This document shows, piece by piece, positions 1 to 6,663 of a stretch of 9,620 nt of DNA. The notes beneath the pieces are model-generated. The model was not told where the DNA came from. It worked only from the letters and a program-made list of their open reading frames with translations, and did no database searches. The position numbers and the translations under genes are program-made. This DNA comes from Methanobacteriota archaeon. Lineage in GTDB: Archaea > Hydrothermarchaeota > Hydrothermarchaeia > Hydrothermarchaeales > JAADFM01. The stretch's first letter is position 1, and the number at the start of each line of letters is the position of its first letter. Where the stretch lies: the NCBI GenBank assembly GCA_013152845.1, contig JAADFM010000098.1:1-9620 (forward strand), given 5' to 3'.

Positions 1-10
1 GCCGCACACA

Positions 11-67
11 CGCTATGGTCCTTCCTTGGGAAGCTCGACAACAAAGATACTGCCCCCGCCGGGGTTG
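11..67 (-). repeat. Partial copy of the histidine kinase 3' end
   Basis: This 57-bp stretch matches 131-187, the 3' end of the full-length kinase gene, at a fixed offset of 120 bp with four mismatches (37, 40, 43, 49). On the minus strand it encodes the same tail, NPGGGSIFVVELPKEGP, with its TAG stop at 15-13. All four differences fall on third codon positions and are synonymous. The reading frame continues back to the kinase stop at 135-133 without ATG, GTG or TTG, and the 22 intervening residues do not resemble an HATPase domain. It is therefore not an independent gene in this window. It is most simply a remnant of a paralogous kinase tail or of a duplication. Confidence 0.85.
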
Positions 68-72
68 CCCTC

Positions 73-90
73 GCAACTTCTGAAAGTTGC
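73..90. other. Perfect 7-bp hairpin between the kinase-tail copies
   Basis: GCAACTT (73-79) and AAGTTGC (84-90) form a perfect inverted repeat around the four-base loop CTGA. It lies downstream of the kinase stop in the 59-64 bp spacer between the two kinase-tail copies. No U-rich tract follows on the minus-strand transcript, so a terminator role is uncertain. Confidence 0.6.
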
Positions 91-101
91 ACCATCAGAT
101 T

Positions 102-133
102 GCGGTATTTCCGCTTCACCGCTCCAATACCGC
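102..133. other. 8-bp inverted repeat abutting the kinase stop codon
   Basis: GCGGTATT (102-109) and AATACCGC (126-133) are perfect inverted repeats with a 16-base loop. One arm includes the last base of the kinase TAG stop codon (135-133). In the kinase mRNA it would form a stem-loop right at the stop, followed by the hairpin at 73-90. It could be a 3'-end processing or transcription-ending structure, or part of a small repeat. The function is inference. Confidence 0.5.
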
Positions 134-187
134 TATGGTCCTTCCTTGGGAAGCTCAACCACGAAGATGCTGCCCCCGCCGGGGTTG
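131..187 (-). repeat. Internal copy of the kinase-tail repeat
   Basis: This is the partner of the repeat at 11-67. It encodes the last 16-17 residues of the full-length histidine kinase plus its TAG stop and two bases beyond it. Homology to the left copy ends abruptly on both sides (position 130 and position 188). Confidence 0.85.
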
Positions 188-2439
188 TCTTCCACCCAGA
201 CGCGCCCGTGGTGGAGCTCCACTATCCTTTTCACGATGGCCAGGCCCAGGCCCACACCCTGGACCCCTGCCTTCTTCATCCTCTCGTAGCGGTTGAATAT
301 ATTCTCCTTGTCCTTGTCCGGGATTCCCGGACCCCTGTCCTTTATCCTCACCCTCACGGGGTCTCCGTCCTCGATTTCGATTTCCAGGGTCGAACCCGCC
401 GGGCAGTACTTTATGGAATTGGATATGAGGTTTGAAAAGACGGTCTTTATCAGGGGGCTGGCTATGACCTCGGGGTCCCCCTGGTAGTCAAACTTCAGCT
501 TGAACCCTCCTTCCGCTATCTGTTCCTCCAGGTCATCCAGGACATATCCTATCACCGAGGCAAGGCCCAGGCGCTCGTAGTCCAGCTCATTGGTCTCCCT
601 GAGTTTGATGTAGGCGTTGGCGTCGTCGAGGATCTCCCGGGCCCTCTTCAGGGAATCCTCCATGGCCTCGAGGTAGACGGCCTCCTCCTCGCCTGAAACC
701 TTGTCCTTCAGGAGTTCGATGTAGCTCTCCACCACCCCCAAGGGGTTGTAGAGGTCGTGGCTCAGGATATCGTTGAAGAGCCGCCGGAGCCGGTTGGACT
801 CCTCCAGCTGGTGGAAGTATTTCTTCAGGGTCTCCTCCGCCTCCTTGCGCTTGGTGATGTCCATGACCATCCCCGAGATGGTCTCCCCCTCCATGGTCGC
901 ATTCTCGAGGACGTGGATGACGGAGCCGTCCTTGGTGAGGTACTCCATCTCGTGGTTCCGCAAGAACCCCCGCTCCCTCAGGTCCTTCAGGAAGACCTCT
1001 CTATCGGCCTCGTTCTTGTACCTGGCGGATACGTTCCCCGCCAGGAACTCCTCGGGGGAGTCATAGCCGAACATCCTGCACAGGGCCTCGTTCACGTACA
1101 GGAACTCACCGGTAAGGGTGGTCCTGTAGACGCCCACCAGGGCGTTGTCCACCAGGTTCCGGTAGGCCTTCTCGGATTCCGCCAGGGCCTCCTGGACCTC
1201 CTTGCGCTCGGTGATGTCACGGTAGACCTGGACCAGGTACTCCTTCCCCACCAGGGTTATGGGGGATGAATTGACCTCGGCATAGAAGACGCTGCCGTCC
1301 TTTCGCAGGATGGGTATGTCCCTGGCGAGGGTGATTTCCCCTCTCACAAGCCGTTCGAACTCGCCCCTGACGAACTCCCGCTCCCCTTCCGGGTGGATGT
1401 CCATGATATCCAGGGACTCCAGCTCCTCCAGGGTATAGCCAAGCATCTCGAGGAAGCGGTTGTTGGCGGTGAAAAACCTCTCCCTCGCCACATCCAGGAG
1501 GAGGATGCCGTCCATGGCGTTGTCGAAGATGGCCCGGAACATCTGCTCGGATTCAGCCAAGTTCTCCTGGACCTTCTTGCGCTCGGTTATGTCCCTGGCA
1601 ATCCCAAGGACCCCCACCGGCTTCAACCCGTCCATCAACAGTGAGGCGGTCATCTCCCCGATGCGGTCCCCGTAGGCCGTCTTCACCACCATCTCGTGGG
1701 TGCCGAGACGTTCGCCTGCCAGAAGTTTTGCTATCCTCATGAATGCCTCCCCACGCCACTCGGGATGCAAAAATTCGGAGATGTTCTTGCCGATGATTTC
1801 CTCCTTGGGATAGCCCAGGAGCTGTTCGGCCGTCCTGTTGACATAGATGAAGTTGCCTTTCAGGTCCACCATGTACATGGCGTCATTGGAGTTCTCGACG
1901 AAATTCTGGAAGAGCCGCTCCTTTTTCTCCGACTCCCTTATCCGCATCTCGGCCCGCTCTATCCCCACCCGCTCGGTGAGGAGGGTGATGTTTTCCTGGA
2001 GGAGCTCTGCGGCGGCCCGGATGTTCTGGTGGGCCCTCTTCTGCTCTGGGGTAAAATTCGAGGTATCGATGGTCTCCAGGTTGCCCAGGAAGACCTGGAG
2101 GGGATTGCGGAGCCCGTCGGCCACGCTGAATATATAGCTCTCGTGGCGGTCGATGGTCTCCAGCAGCTCGGAGGTCCTCTCGTCCACCGCCTTCTCGAGG
2201 TTCTCCGAGTACATCTCCAGAAACCGCGAGCGCTTCTCCATCACGTAGCCCAGGAACACGAAGATTGGTATGAGAAGGAAGACCAGGGACTGCTCCAGCA
2301 TATCCTCCCTGGAGAGGTTGGGAAAGAACCCATCGGCCCCGTGCTCCAGGTACGTCAGTAGTAGGTAGAACCCCACCAGAACGAAACCTGCTGAAGATAC
2401 TGCGATATTGAAGGCGTTGCGCCCGAATATCTTCCTCAT
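133..2439 (-). CDS. Membrane multi-PAS sensor histidine kinase
   Basis: This is a 768-residue hybrid sensor: it autophosphorylates on histidine and would pass phosphate to a response regulator that is not in this window. Two hydrophobic segments (about 11-31 and 51-67) suggest membrane anchoring. A DHp-like stretch at 94-150 contains LRNPLQ but has Asp (108) where the phosphoacceptor His is expected. Three PAS-PAC modules follow (about 172-287, 297-413, 423-532), each ending in DIT(E/K)RK and a helical linker. The active HisKA region has LSHDLYNPL with His561. The ATPase domain has an N box around Asn670/Asn674, a G1 box DRGPGIP (701-707) and a G2 box GVGLGL (728-733). The start ATG abuts the argS stop (TAGATG), with a GGAGAGG ribosome site inside argS, so it is probably translationally coupled. 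The ligand sensed is unknown. The kinase call is firm. Confidence 0.93.
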   Translation of the reverse strand: MRKIFGRNAFNIAVSSAGFVLVGFYLLLTYLEHGADGFFPNLSREDMLEQSLVFLLIPIFVFLGYVMEKRSRFLEMYSENLEKAVDERTSELLETIDRHESYIFSVADGLRNPLQVFLGNLETIDTSNFTPEQKRAHQNIRAAAELLQENITLLTERVGIERAEMRIRESEKKERLFQNFVENSNDAMYMVDLKGNFIYVNRTAEQLLGYPKEEIIGKNISEFLHPEWRGEAFMRIAKLLAGERLGTHEMVVKTAYGDRIGEMTASLLMDGLKPVGVLGIARDITERKKVQENLAESEQMFRAIFDNAMDGILLLDVARERFFTANNRFLEMLGYTLEELESLDIMDIHPEGEREFVRGEFERLVRGEITLARDIPILRKDGSVFYAEVNSSPITLVGKEYLVQVYRDITERKEVQEALAESEKAYRNLVDNALVGVYRTTLTGEFLYVNEALCRMFGYDSPEEFLAGNVSARYKNEADREVFLKDLRERGFLRNHEMEYLTKDGSVIHVLENATMEGETISGMVMDITKRKEAEETLKKYFHQLEESNRLRRLFNDILSHDLYNPLGVVESYIELLKDKVSGEEEAVYLEAMEDSLKRAREILDDANAYIKLRETNELDYERLGLASVIGYVLDDLEEQIAEGGFKLKFDYQGDPEVIASPLIKTVFSNLISNSIKYCPAGSTLEIEIEDGDPVRVRIKDRGPGIPDKDKENIFNRYERMKKAGVQGVGLGLAIVKRIVELHHGRVWVEDNPGGGSIFVVELPKEGP
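844..1593 (-). repeat. Recurrent PAS-linker coding motif (three copies)
   Basis: An 18-bp near-identical motif occurs at 844-861, 1201-1218 and 1576-1593, encoding the end of each PAC motif and the start of the helical linker (DIT(E/K)RK). The spacings are 357 and 375 bp (119 and 125 codons), the size of one PAS-PAC unit. This fits PAS expansion by internal duplication inside the kinase gene. It is part of the coding sequence, not a separate element. Confidence 0.7.
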
Positions 2440-4107
2440 CTACATCCTCTCCAGGGCCTCGACCCCCAGGAGGCCCAGAGCGGTTCCCAGCACCAGCTTA
2501 GTAGCCTCCACGAGGTTCAACCTGAAATCCTTCTCCCTTGATTTTAATACAGGTTGGAACATATAAAACCTGTGGAAGGCCGTGGCAAGCTCCAGACAGT
2601 AGTGGGCCACAACGGCCGGTTTCCTGGCCCTGGCGGCGTCCCGGACTGCTACCGGGAACCGGGAAAGGGCCTTCAGGAGCTCCCTTTCCTCCCGGGTCAG
2701 TTCCGGTACCGAGAACTCTCCCGGTGCCCCCTCCTTCTCCAGGATGCGGCAGGCCCGGGCATAGGCGTACTGGATGAAGGGCGAGCCCTGGCGCTCGAAG
2801 TCCAGGGCCTCCTCCCACCTGAAGGTCATGGCCTTGTCCGGGGAGACCCTGACGATGCTGTACCGCACAGCGGCGGTGCCAATCTTCTCGGCCACCTCCC
2901 GTTTGAACTCCTCTGGCTCATCCGGCCTCCTCTTGTCCACCTCGGCATAGGCCCTCTCCACGGTCTCGCAGACCAGCTCGTCCAGGGAGACGAATTCCCC
3001 CCGCCGGGTGCTCATGGAACCTTCCGGCAGGTTGATGAACTCGTAAATCACGAACTCCGGCACCTCCTCCCCCAGGAGCCTGAGGACTGCACTGAGCTGC
3101 CGGGCCAGGAGCTTGTGGTCCGAGCCCCAGACATTGATGATTCCCCCCTTCTTGGCGCGCCAGATGTGGTGGGCGATGTCCCGGGTGGCGTAGAGGTAGG
3201 TCCCGTCGCTGCGCTGCAGGATAAGCTCCTTTTCGATACCGAACTCGGAAAGGTCCAGGTAGAGGACGTCGTCGGTCCTGGCACAGGGCGTCCTTTTCAG
3301 CCTCTCCACGGTCCTCTCCACCGAACCGTCCCGCACGAACCGGGATTCCCAGGTGATGGAATCGTGACGGATGCCGAGCCTCTCAAGTGTTTCCTTCTGG
3401 CCCCTGAGGCAGTATTCGGCGGCCTCTTTGAACCTCTCCACCACGCCCTCGTCCCCCTTCTCGTAGGCCTGCATAAGCTGCGATATCTCATCCCGCACCT
3501 CCTCGGACTCCTCCATCCGCCGGTTGGCCTCCACATAGAGGGCCCCGATGGCCTCGTCCTCCTTCACCTCCCGGTCAAGCTCCAGGTGCTCCAGCCAGAC
3601 CACCACCGCCAGCTGCTTGCCCATATCGTTGAGGTAGTACTGTGTCTCCACCTTACAGCCCGCAAACCTCAGTATCCTGGCCAGGGAGTCGCCGATGATG
3701 GCGTTGCGCCCGTGGCCGATGTGGAGTGGGCCGTCGGGGTTGGCAGAGGTGTGCTCCAGGGTGAAGCTGCCCTCCATGCCCCCCGAGCCGAAAGCATCTC
3801 TTTTATTTACTATCTCCTTGAGCAGGATGGGGGCCATCCGCCCGTAGTCCAGGTGGAAGTTCACATACCCTCCGGCGGCCTCCACCTTCTCAATCAGGGA
3901 GTCCTCGGGGACTGCGATTTTACCTGCCACCTCCCGGGCGATTTCCTGGGGTGCCTTTTTCAAGACCCTGGCCAGGGGAAAGGCAGGGAAGGCCGCATCC
4001 CCGAACTCGCCCGGGGGCTCCTCAAGGGAGGGGGGCTCCTCTATCCCCAAACCCTTCAGGATAGGCTCCAGGATGCCTTCACATTCCGAGAGAAACCTGT
4101 CAAACAT
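2440..4107 (-). CDS. argS: Arginyl-tRNA synthetase
   Basis: This cytoplasmic class I synthetase charges tRNA-Arg with arginine using ATP. The 555-residue protein fits the family length. It shows an N-terminal Add1-like domain (about 1-100), the catalytic core with SANPDGPLHIGHGRN (HIGH at 129-132), YYLNDMGKQ near 157-165, the WGSDH region (327-331), and a C-terminal DALR-type anticodon-binding domain beginning near SPFIQYAYAR (442-451). The KMSKS-equivalent loop reads SMSTRRG (364-370), with serine at the usual first lysine. The start ATG lies 9 bp downstream of the prf1 stop, preceded by a GAGGTGG ribosome site. The stop directly abuts the kinase ATG. It sits in the prf1-argS-kinase run and is likely transcribed from the prf1 promoter. 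Confidence 0.97.
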   Translation of the reverse strand: MFDRFLSECEGILEPILKGLGIEEPPSLEEPPGEFGDAAFPAFPLARVLKKAPQEIAREVAGKIAVPEDSLIEKVEAAGGYVNFHLDYGRMAPILLKEIVNKRDAFGSGGMEGSFTLEHTSANPDGPLHIGHGRNAIIGDSLARILRFAGCKVETQYYLNDMGKQLAVVVWLEHLELDREVKEDEAIGALYVEANRRMEESEEVRDEISQLMQAYEKGDEGVVERFKEAAEYCLRGQKETLERLGIRHDSITWESRFVRDGSVERTVERLKRTPCARTDDVLYLDLSEFGIEKELILQRSDGTYLYATRDIAHHIWRAKKGGIINVWGSDHKLLARQLSAVLRLLGEEVPEFVIYEFINLPEGSMSTRRGEFVSLDELVCETVERAYAEVDKRRPDEPEEFKREVAEKIGTAAVRYSIVRVSPDKAMTFRWEEALDFERQGSPFIQYAYARACRILEKEGAPGEFSVPELTREERELLKALSRFPVAVRDAARARKPAVVAHYCLELATAFHRFYMFQPVLKSREKDFRLNLVEATKLVLGTALGLLGVEALERM

Positions 4108-4116
4108 CCTTCCACC

Positions 4117-5336
4117 TCACGGGCGGTACCTCAATATGGCGGCGATTCCCCCGAAGGCCTTGAGCTGCTGGCCCTCCTCGGTCTCCGAGGAGATGACCTC
4201 TATCCTGGCCCCGGTGGCCTCGGCCATCTCCGTCAGTTCGTCGAGGGTGCTCTGGTAATCCGCTATCTCCAGGGAGTTGCCGCACTCCCTGCACTGGGTG
4301 GCATCGATCTTCTTCTCGAAGCCCTTCATGTCACGGGTGGTGCTCTCCTCCTCGCGGCCGCAGCCGGTGCACCTGACTTTGACCCTGTAGGATTCCACGT
4401 CCTCCGATACCAGGACCGTGTCCACGGCCCCCTGGAGGAGCAGGGCGCGGACCTCCTTTTCGCCGTAGCCGGCCAGGCCGTTGTCCTTTACAACCTCCCT
4501 CAGGAAGCGCTGGACCAGACCCTTCTCCCTGACCACTGCCATGTCCTGGAGGATGTCTGAGGATTTCTCCACCAGCTCATGGATGCCGAACTCGTCGGTG
4601 TAGGAGGTATCGATGGTGGCGATTCTTCTGAATCTCGTGGTGCAGGTACCCCTCGTTCAGGAAGTATTCCTTGGTGGGTCCCGGACCGCCGACGATGACA
4701 CCCCGCAGGTCCTCCTGGTTCAGGAAGACCTCGGATGCCATCTCCCCGATTTTCTTGAAGTACTCGTGGGCCGCTATCTCGATGAGGCGCTCGAACCTCC
4801 GCTGGCTCTGCCCTCCCCGGCCGTGCTTGCGGGGCACCCTGGAGTCCACGTGCTGGACTATCTCGGTGACATGGCCCTTCAGGAGGGCGATGGTGGCCTC
4901 GGATGGTCAGGAGGCCGTAGACCCCCTTCTCCTCCAGCATGTCCTTGATGGGGTCGAGGAAGAACTTGGAATCGCACCGGTAGGTGTAGGTGGTGAGCTT
5001 CTTGGGGGGCTCGATGATGTGGACCTCCATCCTGTCCTTTACGCCATGGGGGATGGCACCGATGTAGAGGGCGAGGCCGTTGGGAGGCAGGTGGGTTATG
5101 AGTTTCAGCCTCTGCATAATCATCTCCAGGGCGGTGGTGACGTTCTTCCTGGTGCGGGTGGACTTGATGTTGGAAGCCTGGGAGTACTCGGACCTCATCT
5201 GGCTCATGACATCGTTGAGGTTCTTGTCCGGGGGGATGAGGAGGCTGACCAGCTCGGTACCCCTGCCTTTTTTCTCCTCCAGGAGCTCTATCATCTTTTT
5301 CAGGCGGTGGAGTTCAACCGAAGACGGCTCTGACAT
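4117..5336 (-). CDS. prf1: Peptide chain release factor aRF1, frameshifted twice
   Basis: aRF1 recognises all three stop codons in the ribosomal A site and triggers peptide release. The N domain (5336-4902) contains SNIKS (NIKS at residues 56-59), the stop-decoding motif. The middle domain (4900-4625) has RGGQ, with the catalytic GGQ near 4816-4808. The C domain (4623-4117) carries CxxC...CxxC (TGCGRE and RECGN), a zinc-ribbon insertion. The reading frame breaks at 4901 and at 4624. Each site has one base too many relative to the next frame; at the first, family alignment from memory implies loss of about 8 bases (a DRK-like triplet). All motifs survive, and this is normally a single essential gene, so sequence error is the likeliest cause. 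The ATG at 5336 is chosen because the protein begins there like the family and a TATA element lies about 30 bp upstream; farther upstream sequence overlaps pyrH. TGA stop. Confidence 0.92.
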
Positions 5337-5356
5337 GGGATAACCTCGAAAAGGCG

Positions 5357-5373
5357 AATATTTATTTATATCG
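5357..5373. promoter_or_regulatory. Shared AT-rich TATA element for divergent prf1 and pyrH
   Basis: The 59-bp gap between the prf1 and pyrH start codons contains one AT-rich block, AATATTTATTTATATC. It reads as a TATA box on both strands (GATATAAATA on the minus strand, ATTTATTTATAT on the plus strand). Its centre is about 27-30 bp from either ATG, which predicts start sites close to the start codons. Purine-rich candidate ribosome sites also exist (AAGGGGAT before pyrH, CGAGGT before prf1), so leaderless versus short-leader transcripts cannot be decided from sequence. Confidence 0.65.
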
Positions 5374-5395
5374 GACCCATCCAAGGGGATTCCCG

Positions 5396-6067
5396 ATGGC
5401 AGAGAAGGTAGTGATAAGCATCGGGGGTTCAATCCTGGCCTCGCCCAAACCCAACCCCGGCTATATAAAGGATTTCGCCAAGATGCTGAAGGAGCTGCGG
5501 GGAGGGGGCATCCTTCCCATGGTGGTGGTGGGCGGTGGGCAGGTGGCCAGGGACTACATCGAGGAGGGCCGGAGACTGGGGGCCACAGAGGAGCTCTGCG
5601 ACCGGATGGGAATCCTTGTGACCCGGCTAAACGCCATGCTCCTTGTGGCAGCACTCGGCCAGGACGCCGAGGAGGGGGTGCCGGTGGAGACCGGGGTCTA
5701 TTCCGGGGAGAAGGTCCTGGTCATGGGAGGCGTGAAACCCGGCCAGACCACCGATGCGGTGGCCGCCAGACTGGCGGTGGTGAACAACGCATCCCTCCTG
5801 GTGAACGCCACCAACGTGGACGGGGTATATGATTCAGACCCCAGGGAGAACCCGGAGGCGAGGCTCTTCGAGCGCCTGAGCCACCAGGAGCTCCTCGATA
5901 TCGTGGGCACAGGCCACAGGGCGGGGGTGAGTGCTGTCTTCGACCCCACCGCGGCCTCTATCGTGAAGGAGGCCGGGATAAAGACCCTGGTGGTCCAGGG
6001 AGGGGACGTCCAGAACATAAAGAATGCGGTACTGGGCGCAAGTTTTAAGGGCACGACCATCGAATAG
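5396..6067 (+). CDS. pyrH: Archaeal UMP kinase
   Basis: This enzyme phosphorylates UMP to UDP with ATP in pyrimidine nucleotide synthesis. The 223-residue amino-acid-kinase-fold protein has the length of the archaeal PyrH group, shorter than bacterial forms. Visible motifs are ISIGGSIL near 7-14, VVVGGGQVARDYI (43-55), GGVKPGQTTDAVA (111-123) for substrate binding, and NATNVDGVYDSDPR (137-150) in the ATP-binding region, followed by FDPTAA (182-187). The ATG follows AAGGGGAT and the shared TATA block, and no earlier start fits. The downstream zinc-ribbon/Hsp20-like gene begins 20 bp after the stop, so the two are probably cotranscribed. Confidence 0.96.
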   Translation: MAEKVVISIGGSILASPKPNPGYIKDFAKMLKELRGGGILPMVVVGGGQVARDYIEEGRRLGATEELCDRMGILVTRLNAMLLVAALGQDAEEGVPVETGVYSGEKVLVMGGVKPGQTTDAVAARLAVVNNASLLVNATNVDGVYDSDPRENPEARLFERLSHQELLDIVGTGHRAGVSAVFDPTAASIVKEAGIKTLVVQGGDVQNIKNAVLGASFKGTTIE

Positions 6068-6087
6068 GGTAACAGGGGATAGGAGTT

Positions 6088-6663
6088 ATGCGCTGTTCCA
6101 ACTGCGAGCGGACCATGGAGGAGGACTGGGCCTACTGCCCCTACTGCGGCTCGGCCCGGAGGAGGAGTGCCATGTTTCCCTCACTCTTCGGCAGCCTCTT
6201 CAGGGACATCGAGGAGGAGTTCCGCAGGCTTGACAGGCTCTTCGAGACCGAACTGCGCCCCGGGAGGGAGCCCTTCTTCGGCGGGGTTGATATCAGCATC
6301 GTCAGGGGGCCGGGCCGGGAGCCGGACATAAGGGTCCAGACACACGGGGACATGGAGGGATACGAGCCGGAGATACGCAGGAACCTGAAGATCGAAAAGA
6401 GGCAGACGCACCCGCCGCCCGACCACGTCAGGGAGCCGGTTACCAGGATGAGGGAGGAGGGACGCAGGCTCATCTTCGAGATGGAGGTGCCCCTCTGCAA
6501 GAAGGAGGAGGACGTGGAGGTCAGGAAGCTCAGGGAGTCCCTGGAGGTCAAGGCCTATGCCGGGGATACCGCCTACTTCAAGCTCTTCAGGATCCCAAAA
6601 GGCGCCAGGCTGGTCTCCTGGAAGCTGGAGGACGAGAAGCTGACGGTGGTCCTGGAGACCTAG
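6088..6663 (+). CDS. Zinc-ribbon plus Hsp20/alpha-crystallin-like protein
   Basis: This 191-residue protein starts with a zinc ribbon: C3, C6, C17 and C20 in CSNC...CPYC. An amphipathic, acidic-basic helical stretch (about 29-60) and a Gly/Pro-rich segment follow. The C-terminal region (about 124-191) resembles an alpha-crystallin/p23-like beta sandwich, with EMEVPLCKKEEDVEVRKL, a SLEVKA strand and the ending RIPKGARLVSWKLEDEKLT. Small heat-shock proteins bind unfolding proteins without ATP. The zinc ribbon suggests an added protein or nucleic-acid contact, which is inference. GGAG lies just upstream of the ATG, and pyrH ends 20 bp before. Its TAG stop overlaps the convergent PAC2 gene's stop within CTAG. 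The domain call rests on pattern similarity rather than a search. Confidence 0.75.
   Translation: MRCSNCERTMEEDWAYCPYCGSARRRSAMFPSLFGSLFRDIEEEFRRLDRLFETELRPGREPFFGGVDISIVRGPGREPDIRVQTHGDMEGYEPEIRRNLKIEKRQTHPPPDHVREPVTRMREEGRRLIFEMEVPLCKKEEDVEVRKLRESLEVKAYAGDTAYFKLFRIPKGARLVSWKLEDEKLTVVLET

Noticed and set aside
73..90. Classical intrinsic terminator downstream of the kinase
   Set aside because: The hairpin is real, but no U-rich tract follows on the minus-strand transcript, so it is reported only as an unexplained structure.
844..1593. Possible CRISPR-like or direct-repeat array from three spaced similar motifs
   Set aside because: The three motifs encode the same PAC-linker in successive PAS domains in frame. 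Their spacing equals a domain length, and the sequence between them is conserved coding sequence.
2554..4560. A 668-codon open frame on the plus strand opposite argS and prf1
   Set aside because: It is antisense to two strongly supported genes. Its sequence is Gly/Pro/Leu-rich with no family motif, as expected from high-GC third-position bias.
4500..5336. RF2-like programmed frameshift autoregulating the release factor gene
   Set aside because: Bacterial RF2 recoding uses a stop codon right at the slip site. Here the unshifted frame runs on for over a hundred codons after the first break and about 16 after the second, with no slippery stop context.
5337..5654. N-terminal extension of aRF1 upstream of 5336
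   Set aside because: The extension overlaps pyrH on the opposite strand, is low-complexity Pro/Ser-rich, and crosses the promoter. The family N-terminus begins at 5336.
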